Shown in pieces: positions 34,801 to 46,617 of a stretch of 64,000 nucleotides of DNA (positions are counted from its first letter, which is position 1; every line of letters starts with the position of its first letter). This DNA comes from Spirodela intermedia (lineage: Eukaryota > Streptophyta > Magnoliopsida > Alismatales > Araceae), in NCBI GenBank assembly GCA_902729315.2, contig LR746281.1:2602501-2666500 (forward strand), written 5' to 3'. Made by a program: the position numbers and the translations under genes. The notes under the pieces are model-generated. The model did not search any database and was not told the DNA's origin. It was given only the letters and a program-made list of their open reading frames with translations.

Positions 34801-37650
34801 AGTTCACTTCAAAGATTGAGCTGCCATATATTTAGTATTCACTTGCTTGATATTCAGTTCTGTTTGAATTGGCATAAGAAACTCTGTGCTGCACAAAACT
34901 TTCATTGAACTTCTTTCTATATGAATCTGGCTTTTAATAGTCTGGTTTCTGGTAGTTCTTAAGCATGTTTGATGGTTCAATGGGTCATTTGTCTTCACTA
35001 TTTAATCAAAGAAGGCCTTTTTATAGTGTTAATGGTGTGTTATATCCAACCAGGCCCGAACATTGTTACAGTCTCTTATTATCATTGGAGCTTTGAGTGG
35101 ATTGACATTGGGTGCTGTTGGAACATCAGCACCTTGGTTTATACCATACATTTTTACCAGTGACAGCATGGTCATTGGCGAGGTAGCCTTTCTTTCCTGG
35201 TTGTATTCCCATTTATTTTTAATGATCCCAAAACTGAATTTAGGTGGAAAAATTATCATCTGTTCTTGATATATTTGTGATAAACGTTTATTCCTTTTTC
35301 TGGCTGGAGCAAGTCCTATTTTATCGTTGTTATCTTCTTACTTCTTTGACTTTTAGGGGGCATAACGCTGCCTGTATGTTGTGTTCTGTCAACTTTTACT
35401 GGATCAGCCTCCAAGAGAAACTACTTCTACAATACATGGCCATAATTCTAATATCCACTGCAGTATAAATTGTTTGCACTTCCTGAGGCTTTTGGATTGG
35501 GTTTAGCTTTATCCAAGCCTAGCCCATTGACTCTTTGTAATGTTCCTCACCTTATTTTACCTCTTGTTGTCTTGCATCTCCTTCCACTATTATTTGGAGC
35601 CCAATGGAAAATGAAGATGACTGGCATCCTCTCCTTCCCCTTCATCATCGTCTTGCATGCTTCTTCGTGTTCTTTCATCTTTGCTATTGCTCAGGTAGCC
35701 GAATGGCGCAAGAATGATGCTCAAACATATTGCCATTGGCCAAAGAAGGTGCCTATTTTTTCAAATGTCCAGAGGGGCCAGAAGTGTGATCCGTAGAACT
35801 GGAAAGGATGTAGCTCATTCCAATCCCAATTGCCTTATTCTGAAATCTATGGCTACAAAATTCACCATCTGATTTCCCATAAAAGAATTTTTCCTAGTGA
35901 AAAACCCCCTCTTTTCCTAAATATGGAACCCTGGAATTCAGATTGTGTCGGATAGTCTGTGCTCTCTGCTTGCCTGTGGGAAGACTCTCTGCTTATCATG
36001 TTTAACTCTGAATTTTATTTATATTAGCGAGGGGCAAGGACACAAAGTGAACACTAATGAAAGCCTTTGGGCTTGAATCATTTCTGGGGGACTGGAATCC
36101 CTCTTGCCAGTTCTTGTTGTGTACTGTCAATCCCATTCCTATGTTCCATAGCCACTCTTGATTAGCAGACTGCAGCAATAGTTGTCTTGTTCTGGGCAGT
36201 GGTTATTTATAAATATAACAAGTATTCAAGCTACCTGTGCAAACACGTATGGTGAGGTAGGGTTTAGAGTGCTTGTTCATGGGGTATAATCACTTTCTCG
36301 ATCTGCATGCCTAATCAATTTCGTGAACGTTGTTGGTGCTGATTCCGTGCCTATTTCTCCCTCGTACAATGCAGATGCACAAAGTGTTGCTCCCATTTTT
36401 TATTGCACTGGTAGTGACACCTCCAACGCACAGTCTCGAGGGAACATTGCTGGTAAACTTTGGATTATCTTCCTTAAGTTTGCTTATTTTCTGTAGTCTA
36501 CTGTCTATTTTTATTTTTATTTCTTTTGTATCCGTGAACAATTCAGGAGATAAATCTGTGAATATCCGAGCAATAACATGCTTCCTCCGTGAGAGATTCT
36601 AAATAGTAATGTTAAATTTATTCAGACATCAATGCTGGGGTTTAACCCTAATCTTTTTCGAGGAATATTATCCTTCGCCATGAAATCTTGAATGACCACT
36701 GTTATACTCTATCTTGCTGCATAGAAAGTCAACGAATTCTGTGGTAGCAGACCATGTGGAAGTTTCCGTACTGTCTCGTATATTATTTTCTATGGTCCAT
36801 TATAGACTTCCAAAAAAAAATTTCTTTTTTTTTAAACTTCCATTATAGGAAGTCAACTAAAGATTTCGAGAATAAGAGTTGAAAAAATATTTTTTATTCA
36901 ATTTTATCTTCATCCCCCGATATGATATTATTGTGGCATAGCATGTATGTATATAAACAAAACTGTCACATAGAGAGAGAAGCTTAGAAGGATAGAACCT
37001 AATTATGATTGCTGCATTTTTCCTTGCATTATCCTCAAAAATCCTGCACACCTAAAAGCTTAAAAAAAAAAATAAAATTTGGAAGTCTATAATTTCTGGG
37101 ATATTAATTTTCCTTTTTTGGTAAATTGAGAAAAAGTAATGCTTGGTGGGTTTGTGATTCCCTCCTTCTGATCATCTGTAGGCTGGAAGAGATCTGAAGT
37201 TTCTCAGCCTGTCGATGCTCACATGCTTTTGCTTTGGTGGCCTTCTACTGGTATGCTATTTATTTTCTCATCCGCAGCCATCTGTTCTTGAATGTACATA
37301 AAATACAGAAATAGATAGAAATAGATATTAACATATATATATATATACTATTTATAGAGTGTACAGAGAGTTACTGATATATGTTTGTGGTTGTCTCTCT
37401 CAGTCGGTCTTCGGCAGGGGCTTCGGGCTCCCCGGCTGCTGGTGGGCCCTTTCAGGATTTCAATGGGTAACGACAGCATTTCATGGTCTCCCGTCAGAGC
37501 TTCGATTCCTCAAGTGCTTTCTATTAGTATTTCTTCATGCGCTTTCAGGCCCGCTTCCTCCTGGCCGGGCGGAGGCTGACGTCTCCCAAGAGCGCGCTCT
37601 CGGAGGAGAAGTTCTACCAGCAGGAGCTCGTGAAGGCGAAGGCCGCTTAG
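28811..37650 (+). CDS. Chloroplast MATE transporter, DETOXIFICATION 46 / EDS5-homologue type, 566 aa, 14 exons
   Basis: Exons: 28811-29297, 29412-29506, 30454-30562, 31051-31106, 31829-31884, 32910-33048, 33303-33440, 33518-33586, 33673-33783, 35054-35182, 36375-36452, 37182-37250, 37404-37466, 37549-37650. They total 1701 nt, every join is in frame, and all introns are GT-AG. Residues 1 to about 75 ([13 protein letters not shown]...) are basic and Ser-rich like a plastid transit peptide. An acidic linker follows, then the 12-helix MATE domain from about residue 118 ([42 protein letters not shown]), with VAAHQVMIN and [15 protein letters not shown] in the second half. The sequence and length fit the EDS5-related chloroplast branch. 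EDS5 itself exports salicylic acid from chloroplasts; the substrate of this copy is inferred only. In-frame ATGs upstream to 28475 exist, but they would remove the transit peptide. Confidence 0.92.
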
Positions 37651-37898
37651 CTGGGCTGGGAAAGGGGGCTCCTCAGGTAGAAGGATTTATTAGCTGGGCG
37701 AAGAATATTTTTTTATTATTTTCTTCCCGGCAGTCACTCGTTAGGCAGGCCTCATCATTTATACGTAATTCATTCGATTTGTGGGTATAGACGTAATTTC
37801 TCAGAAAATCGTGTATTTCTGTGACACTCCGAATGATGGAGGACTGCTTTGCAATTGTCTGCACACCTGCTGAATCTACTGTTGCATAGCTTTTAACT

Positions 37899-37931
<33 letters not shown>

Positions 37932-38294
37932 GTGTTGGGGAGATGATATTTTTTGATAGCTGACGGTGATAAGGGGCTGATGAGGTTCTTAGTCTCGCCG
38001 CCGCCGCCCATCCGGTGGCCAGAAACAACGCTGCGGGGGGCAGACCCCACACCGGGAACCATACCAATAAGCGTCCGGCGGTAGCAGCAGATCTAAACCC
38101 GGCTCTGGAATGTTGAACCGTACTGTAAATTTCCGTCTTTTAGCGGGGGTTAGAGAGAGAGACCATTAACTCTGCCACACCCACTCCCACAGCCCGGCAA
38201 GTTGAAAATAATCCAAAACTTTGCACTCAGGGTATTCAAAGCCCGAGGGGCGGAGCACCGTAGGAGAGAGAGACAGAGAGACAGAGAGACAGAG
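37651..38294. other. Short spacer between the MATE and LRR genes, with GA repeats
   Basis: Holds the 3' UTR of the MATE gene and the promoter and leader of the LRR gene in only 644 bp. A (GA)n microsatellite is at 37901-37929. GA-rich runs (AGAGAGAGAC, then ACAGAGAG repeated) at 38151-38161 and 38264-38294 lead up to the LRR start codon. No convincing TATA box was seen. Confidence 0.7.
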
Positions 38295-39632
38295 ATGGGG
38301 TGGTGGCGGCACTGGCGATATGGCGGCGGCGACCGTCACGGTGTAGTGACACTCCTCGTGTGCTTCTGTCTGCTCCAGGTGGCGGCCGGCAAGACGTTCC
38401 CCCGGGATGCGGCGGCGCTGAGGCAGCTCAAGGCGGCGCTGGACCCCTCCTCTCTCACTCCGGGGTCCTGCATCAGCTCCTGGGACTTCGCCGCCGCCGA
38501 CCCCTGCGACTCCCTATTCTCCGCCGCCAGCTTCACCTGCGGGTTCCGCTGCGACGCCGTCGACTCCGCCGGCTTCTCCCGCGTCACCGACGTCGCCCTC
38601 GACTCCGCCGGCTACTCCGGCAAGCTCTCCCCCGCCATATGGTCTCTGCCCTACCTCCAGACGCTGGACCTCCCTGACAACGAGCTACACGGGTCCGTCC
38701 CGCTCCCGCCACGCGGCGGCGGCGCCGTCCTCCGGCGGCTCCGCCGGATGACCCTCTCGCGGAACGCCTTCTCCGGGAAGATCCCCCTCAGCGAGCTCCC
38801 TGCTCTGGAAGAGCTCTTCCTCGACGGCAACCGCTTCTCCGGGCCCATTCCCTCCCCGCCGCCGCTCCGCTCTCTCCGGCGACTGGAAATCCAGATGAAT
38901 AATCTCTCCGGCGGCCTCCCGGAGCTCGGATCCATGCCGGGCCTGCTCTACCTCGACGCCAGCGACAACCTCCTCTCCGGCGATCTGCCCCCCTCGTTGC
39001 CGCCGTCCCTGGTGCAGCTCTCGCTCCGCAATAACCTCCTCCGGGGCCCCCTCGCCGGCGACCTCGTGGAGGCGCTTCCCAACATGCAGGTCCTCGACCT
39101 CAGCCACAACCGCATCTCCGGCGAGCTCCCGGCGGCGCTCTTCGCCCACCCGGCCCTGCAGCAGCTCACCCTCTCTCACAACCAGTTTACCGCTCTCCCG
39201 CCGCCGCCGCGGTGGTGGTGGTGGCACCCGGCGCCGATGAGTAGCCAGCTCGTGGCTGTGGATCTGGGGCACAACCTGCTGACGGGCATGCTGCCGCTGG
39301 GCATGCTGACCGCTATGCCGCGCCTCACGGCGCTGGTGCTGGAGGACAACCGCCTCTCGGGGATGATCCCGCTAGAGTACGCCTTGAGGGTGGTGGCGGG
39401 CCTCGTCGGCGGCGGCGCCGCCGGGGTTGCGCCGTTGGCGCGGCTGGTCCTTGCGGGGAACTACCTCTGCGGGCCTATCCCGGGCCCCCTGACGGCGATG
39501 AAGGAAGGGGACGCGCTCGTCTCACTGGCGAACAACTGCCTCCTCAGCTGCCCGGAGATCTTCTTCTTCTGCCAGGGCGCCGCCCAGAAGCAGCCCCAAG
39601 TCTGCCATATCTTTAACCCCCTCGTCCCCTGA
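38295..39632 (+). CDS. Secreted leucine-rich-repeat protein, 445 aa, intron-free, no kinase
   Basis: Start ATG 38295 is chosen because it is followed by a signal peptide (MGWWRHWRYGGG, then the hydrophobic VVTLLVCFCLLQVAAG). An upstream in-frame ATG (38202) would add 31 charged residues and bury the signal. After it comes an LRR N-terminal cap (LRQLKAALDP, SSWD, DPCD, FTCGFRCD). About ten plant-type extracellular LRRs follow with the LxxLxLxxNxLxGxIP pattern (for example LQTLDLPDNELHGSVP, MQVLDLSHNRISGELP, LTALVLEDNRLSGMIP). The Cys-rich C-terminus (NNCLLSCPEIFFFCQG ... QVC) ends the protein. There is no transmembrane helix or kinase, so it is apoplastic or wall-bound; ligand and partners are unknown. 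GC3 is very high. A WWWW run interrupts the LRR near residue 308. Confidence 0.9.
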   Translation: MGWWRHWRYGGGDRHGVVTLLVCFCLLQVAAGKTFPRDAAALRQLKAALDPSSLTPGSCISSWDFAAADPCDSLFSAASFTCGFRCDAVDSAGFSRVTDVALDSAGYSGKLSPAIWSLPYLQTLDLPDNELHGSVPLPPRGGGAVLRRLRRMTLSRNAFSGKIPLSELPALEELFLDGNRFSGPIPSPPPLRSLRRLEIQMNNLSGGLPELGSMPGLLYLDASDNLLSGDLPPSLPPSLVQLSLRNNLLRGPLAGDLVEALPNMQVLDLSHNRISGELPAALFAHPALQQLTLSHNQFTALPPPPRWWWWHPAPMSSQLVAVDLGHNLLTGMLPLGMLTAMPRLTALVLEDNRLSGMIPLEYALRVVAGLVGGGAAGVAPLARLVLAGNYLCGPIPGPLTAMKEGDALVSLANNCLLSCPEIFFFCQGAAQKQPQVCHIFNPLVP

Positions 39633-40653
39633 ACTGAAGAAGAAGACGAAGGGACCGTTGCGGTGGCGGAGGAGCGGCGCCGCCTGGTGTGCCCGCTGTC
39701 TTTCGAAGGCCGGATCCCAACGCCGGTTGCTTGCTGTGTGTGGTTACGCGGCCCAAGGTACCACCGCCATTAATGGTCTCATGTGCTTTCTCCTGTCTCT
39801 CTGCTTCTAAAATGTAGAAAGTGGTTCGCTCTAAATGGGCTCGCAGAAGATAGCATATTGGGCCTCGGCAGCACAAAATGGGCTTCCCAGTTGGGTCTGG
39901 AGAATGGGGCCCACTTAGGGCCTCCCTCTTGCCACATTAATACGCCAATTGCCGTTCCCGAGGGGGATTTAAATAGTCCATCCCTGCGATTAGTCTAGCT
40001 GGCATTTGCGTGCGATGGTCCTCAGCAGCAGGGTATTTTATCTGCTTCCCGTGAAAAGTCCTGATTGACGACGAGCGAGGAGATTTTTTTCACCGGCTTC
40101 TTTAGTGCTGCTGACGTCTGGGGAAAGGTGTCCCGCGGGCCACCGGATCGGATCTGACGGCTGGTCAGATTAGGAGACAGCACCCGCCGGTCACGGCCGG
40201 TACCAGGGGTTTGGGCGATTGAGTCCAAAATCGTATGGTCCGTATTTATTAGTAATTATGGAGAACCTGTCCAATTGGAGGGATCCACTGAGCACTCGAC
40301 CGAGACAATTGGAGGACCCGCTAATGCCAATATGGACATGAACTTAGTACTGATCTTCATTGGGATCAGTGGTCAATGCCTAATTTAGATCGCAGCTATT
40401 GGATGGTTGATAGGTTCACAGTCCAAGCTTTGGGGTCATTCCATTAAATTAGGGAGTGAACTTACCTAAAATTCAGTCAAGTCTGAGAGGAGGGTGATTA
40501 AGAAGTCAGGTGTAGGCAAAAATATGTGAAAGGTTTGACCTTTTGAGTGATAGATGGATCATATTGAGTGAGGTTGACTTTAATTTAAAATTGTGCTATT
40601 TGACTTTGAATCACATCTTTGTTGCTACGTCATTATTTGAACGAATTGAATCA

Positions 40654-40687
<34 letters not shown>

Positions 40688-42500
40688 AATAATGTATTAA
40701 AATTATGACAGTGTGTTATAAGATATATTTTGTTTATATGTTATTTTGTTGGCTTCAGTAGCCTTAATCAACTTAAAAGTTTTGATGATGACGAATATAC
40801 ATAAGGAAAATATTTCATTTATTTGATGAATAAATACTATTGATGAAGAGTAATGAACTGTAAAAATTGAACTTTGCCTAAACATTGAAGTAAAATATCA
40901 ACATGAATTTAAACACTAGACTAGATGTTGATACCTTGTGTTAAAACACTAGAGACTAGATTTGGTAGCCTTAATAATGTCTAATATTCCATATACACAA
41001 TATATATTACTAATGTCAAGTGTCTAGATGATAATTAATGGAAATATTTGATGCTCATTTGTTGACTTTTAGATTTACAAGAATTTCTCACTTAAATTTT
41101 GTATTTTATGTATTAATGTTGAAATTTTTAATAATTATGAAAAATGTTACTAATGGAGAATAAGGGTTTGGATACTAAAGTTTGCCTGAACATTTGAAGT
41201 AAAATATCAACATGAAAATTTAAACACTAGGCTAGATGCCCATGCCTTGAAAGTATTACTTATCATTTTTGTGGTGAATTAATTAATTAAGTACAAACTA
41301 TTTATACATCCTTTCTTAATATCGTTGAATCTTCTTTTTTGGAAATATCATATGTCACCTAAGTGCTAATTCCAATCTCTTGGACCAACACAGATATTGG
41401 GAGATGAAAGCTTGGGGAGCAAATGGGATTAAAGAACATAGTAGTCATTTATATGAAGATTCAATATGTCTACTTCATATTCATTTATTATTTGAGATGA
41501 TTTGAATTTAAATTTCTTTTCAAGTTATTACTTTATTTCTAGCCATCTCATGAAAGATATTTTAACTCTAATAAGTTTTTAGTAGGTATGTTGAAATAGA
41601 TAAATTTGGATAGATATTGTAAAGATCAGTAACAAAATTTATTGGTTTAAGCTTAGAGGATATACAAATCCTTAAAAGACAAATCATATTTTTTTTCTAC
41701 CATTTGGATTTCTAACTACTGCAACTTTAACACTGAAAATGACATAAAATATAAGAACAGAGTAACTTGAATACCTATATAAATTTAGCATTTCTCAAAC
41801 AATTAATGTCATAATTGCTATATGATCTTAATCTTTTGTTCTAACAATTTTTATTGGAGCATTAATTAACATATAAATTTTTGATGATTGCAAACACACA
41901 TTGGATAATGAATTGGTCGAACTATGCTGATTATTCATCATACATAAATACATGTTAATATTCTTTTGAACATAGTCATAAATTAATTAAGTATAAATTG
42001 ATTGATAATATATAGTAATAATGATAAATGTCTACAAAATACTTTTAAAATAATTTATTTGAGTCTCATATTTTGACTTCTAGAATTTGAATGAATTTTC
42101 TGTTCGAATTATTGCATTAATTTTGATTGTCATAAGTTTAAATAATTCTGAAAAGTATCATATATGTAAAGTAATAATTTATGCATCAGATTTTATGTGA
42201 ACTGTTGAAGTAAAAATATTGGCATTGAAGCTTATATGGTATACCAAATGTATATTATTTGAAATGATTACTTATAATCATTCTTTATGAAGAACGAATT
42301 GATTAATGTATCAATCACATTTGTTTTGCCTTGGAAGATATTTGAACTTTAAAGGACATTGACTTGGTTTTTGATAACAAGCTATTTTAAAGTAAAAATA
42401 AGATAAAAGTATGTATTCTTATCTTTATTTCATGAAAAAATAATATTAGAATAAAAATTTTTATATGGATCTCAATTTATTTCTGGGGCTTAATCATTTC
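39633..42500. other. Gene-free interval after the LRR gene
   Basis: Up to about 40230 it is GC-richer (3' flank of the LRR gene); beyond that it is AT-rich. There is an (AT)n microsatellite at 40656-40685. No supported coding frame. Confidence 0.6.
40870..42260. repeat. Dispersed ~300-bp repeat, two clear copies and one weak copy
   Basis: TTTGCCTAAACATTGAAGT at 40873 and TTTGCCTGAACATTTGAAGT at about 41181 both continue with AAAATATCAACATGAA, AATTTAAACACTAG.CTAGATG. A weaker relative lies near 42190 (TGTGAACTGTTGAAGTAAAAATATTGGCAT). Each is preceded by a similar AATAATTATGAAAA / TAATG stretch. It is probably debris of a transposon that I cannot name. Confidence 0.5.
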
Positions 42501-42559
42501 TCCATGTATATTTAGGGTACAAAAGAGAATTTAGATAAAAAAAAAAAGGACAATTTAGT

Positions 42560-43520
42560 CTTTATACATTTTGGAGTCAGCCCTCTCTTCTCTTTCCCAA
42601 GCTCTCTCTCTCTCTCTCTCTCTCGACACTCCTTTCTTCTCTCTCCATTATTTCTTCTACAATAGGAATAAAATAATTCTCCACCTCTTCCTGAATGTTT
42701 TAGATCTTTATTTTCTGATTTTTTAGTCAGATTTAGTGACTTTCTCACTCTGTTCTTCACTCTTTCTTCCTAGGTGACAAATGGGAGGAGTTCTTTGTTT
42801 TTCTTACATTTCTAGCATGTTCTTCCCTTCCTCCTACTTCCTCTCTATCCTTTCTTAACTTTCCACATTACTAACATTTCATGCAGGCTGTTTGATGTTC
42901 TAAATCCCTTGTTCCATTCTCAACTTTTTGTTTTTTCTCTCATGCTAGCATTCTCTCATGCTGATGAGTTTTCTCCTCTTTGGCATATTTTTTTTCTCTT
43001 TCTCCTTCTTTGATTCCTTTATTTTGTTTGCTTGTAATTATCCTTCATCATTTTTATTCATTGAAATCAGGATTTTTCTCACACTAGCAAGAAACTTCTC
43101 TTTGGAGCAAGTTCTTTCATTTTTTGGGGATTTTGCTCATTTTCCAAATCACTTTCCCTCTTGATCTTCAGTCCAATCTCTTCATTACTCTTCTCCTTTT
43201 TTCTTAATTTAATTTCCACTCTATTTTTCCTTCTGTTCACTAGAAATATTATTTTTTTGACAATTTCTCTCTCACCGGCAAAGGTACTCTATTGATTCTA
43301 GTTCCTTGATTCTAAGATCCTCCTTATTTCTTGCTCACTAGCCTCATTCCATTTCCCTTATGTGCCTCCTAGCCTCTTGGCTTACAACCCACCATCCATC
43401 TCCCTTCCTTAGAGGAGTGAAGTCTCATTTTCTATTTCTCTGATCCAAAAATCTCTCATTTTATTTTGATTTAACTTTTTTCCTTCTTTTCTATCTTCAG
43501 TCCTTGACTCTCATTTTTCA
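42560..43520. repeat. Pyrimidine-rich (CT/TTC) tract of about 1 kb
   Basis: The + strand is strongly biased to T and C, with few purine runs. It includes (CT)n at 42602-42626 and many TTCTC, CTTCTT and TTTCTC words. The small open frames in it are compositional. The tract could be part of an LTR or leader of a decayed element that continues into the LTR-like sequence at 43800-44480. Confidence 0.45.
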
Positions 43521-43799
43521 CTCTAATTATTATAAAAAATTACATTTTTAGTATATATAATCATTCATTAATATTATCAAAGCTTTATTTCAAATTTCAA
43601 ATCAATCAATAAGTATTTGCAGATAAATTATGATTTTCAGATCATTGTTCATTTAGTTCTGATTTTTCTCAATTTTTTCTAGTATTGTTTTAATTTCTTT
43701 GGTCAAATTGTGCATTTTTCAGATTTTTTGATTGTCTATAGGATTTTTCTGGCATTTCCCACCATCTTCTGCTCACAAATCAGTCGAATTAACTTGTGG

Positions 43800-44480
43800 A
43801 AGATGCAAGATTTGAACCTGGGTCACCCACATTACATGCAAGTCAACTACCTAACTAGGACTCACTGAATCAAGGCATGTTGAACTAGGGGTTTATCAAA
43901 CTAGGTCTCTCCAAAGTTTCATCCCACATTAATTATTCCTACAAGTTTCACATGAATAGAATTCTAGGCTTACAAAAGTTATCAATTTCATTCTCTCATA
44001 AATAAAATAGCTAAGACACACTTGGAAAGAAGAGTAAATAAGTGGCCCACCCCTACACACACACACATGTGTGATGTGATCATACCTTGTCCCACACACT
44101 TGTTCAGCCTTAGTGACATAGAAGAGGAGTGATGCACACATGCTCTATGTGGGTTCCTTGAGTCACTTGAGCCCAGCTCATTGTTCCCCTAACTAAACTT
44201 CCCACTCACATGTAGCACCTTTTGGGTTAGCTGCCAAGTGTTGGCTGGCTAACAAATCCTTCCATTTTATTATTTTATTATTTTTATTTTTATCATTATA
44301 AACTCATAATAATTTTTAAAAAATCTTTAAAATTCTAAAAATTCCTTAAAATTTATCATAAAATCATAAAAATTATAGAAAATTTAGAAAATATCTTAGA
44401 TCATCGTGGAATTGTAAATGTTATACTTCTTATTTAACCATCATACTCATGATCACATTTAATATTTTATTGTAAAATAA
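43800..44480 (-). mobile_element. Probable degenerate Gypsy LTR remnant related to family G2
   Basis: On the minus strand, GCATGTGTGCATCACTCC followed by TTCTATGTCA and GTGTGGGACAAGG matches, in the same order, the GC-rich block of the G2 LTRs at 47830-47910 and 58101-58180. It also carries a box-B-like GGTTCAAATC (near 43813-43822) in the position where the G2 LTRs have GGTTCGAATCC, and a shared CCCACAT stretch. Ends were not found. Confidence 0.5.
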
Positions 44481-44849
44481 ATATCAATAAATCAATGTAA
44501 ATACAGTATTGACCTTGAAAGTGACACACAATTTGACTTAGGAGAAGGAACTATGGTATAATAACTTTCAAACCTATCTCAAATCCTCTAATTATCTTTT
44601 GACCTTTTATTCATCAAAACTTAACTAATGAGAAGCACGATTAGGTAGAGAGTAGGAGTAAATTGGTTTTATCTTTATTTTCATAATCGAATCTCTTCAT
44701 CTTATAATTATTATATGTTTCCTACCTTATTATCCCTCCCTTAGTGATTGAAATATCATCAATGTGAGATTCATCTAATCTCCCTCTTATATAGGGCCAT
44801 TAGGTGCCAGTGAGCATCAAGCAACTCTTGGGGGGAGTACACACATCAA

Positions 44850-46617
44850 CTATCAAACCAGCTATCCCCTAAACTTTTACTACAACAAGAGGTAGACTGC
44901 ACCATCAACTTGGTACCAAGCACAAACTTATTGACTTGAACAATGTACAAGATGCTATTGGACCATATGGCTAAGCAAATAAATCTAAACATTATTGGAA
45001 GCAAGACACCTGCAACCATCCAAATCACCATTTGGTACCACTATATTATTGTAAAAAAAGAAAGATAGAACTCTGAGGCTGTGTGAACTACTACACCTTA
45101 ACCAAGTTTACAATCTGCAATAAGTACCTAGTAGCAAATGCAGATGATCTTTTTGATTGTTTGGAAGCAGCCATAGTCTTATAAAAGCTTAACTTGAAGA
45201 GAGAATACCATTAAGTCTCAATCACAAAGGCAATGAACCAAAGACAGCATATGTAACAAGATATAATTTGTTTGAATTCATGGTAGTGCTTTTAGGCTAA
45301 CCAATGCCTTGACTACATTCTACTTTACAAATATTCTTTTTCAATCATACTTAGATGCCTTCATTGTCTTCTACCTAGATGACATCTTGATCTACAGTCA
45401 CAACATGCAAGAGCATGTGGAACACCTCCACCTTATGCTAAATTTACTCCATTAGTATGACCTTTATTTTAACCCAACAAAGTACTAATTTGCAACATCA
45501 TAAATAAAATTTTTGAGGCATATCATTGGCAAAATAAATGTGTGAATGGATGACTCAAAGGTAAACTTAATCACTCAATGGCTGACCCCAATGAATGTCA
45601 AAATCCTAAGGTCATTTAATAGTCTCACAAGTTATTATAGAACATTTATAAAGGGTTTTTCAAGGGTTGTTGCACTGCTCACTGAACCTATGTGCAAGGA
45701 AGAGCAATAGAGATGGACAAAATAATGTGCAGGACCATTTGAGTAGGAAACTCAATAGAAATTACACCATATTGGCTTCAAGAGTAGAAAACTCAACAAT
45801 ATGGAATGCAATTAAGTCGACGAATGGGAGATAATTGTTATTATATACTATCTCTAAATATGGAAAACACCGCATGTTGGAAAATCACTTCACAATATAC
45901 ACAAATAACATGGCAGTGAGCTACTTCAACACAGCCTAAATTGATGGCAAAATTAGTTAGATGGTAGTAAATTTTGGTAGAATATGACTTCACAATTTAA
46001 CATAAATTTATAGTGCAAAATACAATCATAAATGCATTGAGTAGTTGGGACATGACCACAAACTTAATTGTACTAAGAAAAATCAGTACTACAATATAAT
46101 TTCTCTAGTAGGTCCAAACATGCATAGAGGATACTCACATGCCATGGTTGAGGCACTTGGGACATGAATGAACATTTGCACTATTTAGCCGAAATTTCTT
46201 TTAGCTAGTGTTGAAAAAAAAATATAGAAGTTTATGTGGAATCATGCCTCATTTGCCAACAAGACAATATAGAGTGTTGACAACAAGTAGGCCTCTTGCA
46301 ACTATTACTCAATCCAAAGGTACCATGACACACAATTACTCTAGACTTTATTATGTGCCTCCTCAAGAATGGACCAAACAATGTCACTTTACTGATTGTT
46401 GACAAGCTGTCAAAAAATAAAGTCTCCATGAAGACAAATTATCACTACATGAACAAAGATGTCACCTAATTAGTCTTTAAGTACATCATCAAAAACTAGG
46501 GATTACCTTGGGTGATCATTTCGAACTATAGTGGTCATTTCACAAGGTAAGTTTATAAGGTATTGTATATCAAATTTGTCATGTAATTACACTTTTCTAT
46601 AGACTACTGATGTGACT
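44850..46617 (+). pseudogene. Decayed chromovirus-type Ty3/Gypsy pol fragment (RT, RNase H, part of integrase)
   Basis: Conserved Gypsy blocks can be followed in order on the + strand, across stops and frameshifts. RT: HLQPSKSPFGT, KKKDRTLRLC, KYLVANADDLFD, then YLDDILIYS near 45385 (catalytic DD kept). RNase H: VWK...VGKS and PKLARW-like positions around 45780-46030. Integrase: ESCLICQQD near 46240 and TLDFIM at about 46345. The sequence stops at 46617, exactly where a G2 LTR begins, so the rest was displaced or lost. The EHVEHL and DDLFD contexts are those of chromoviruses rather than Tat/Athila. Confidence 0.75.

Noticed and set aside
35470-35796. Open 108-codon frame in intron 10 of the MATE gene
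   Set aside because: The flanking exons join in frame without it, the predicted peptide matches no family I know, and it lacks splice sites in phase; possibly old transposon debris.
38300-39272. Additional frames on both strands over the LRR gene (up to 195 codons)
   Set aside because: GC-bias shadows of the LRR coding frame; Arg/Glu-rich with no domains.
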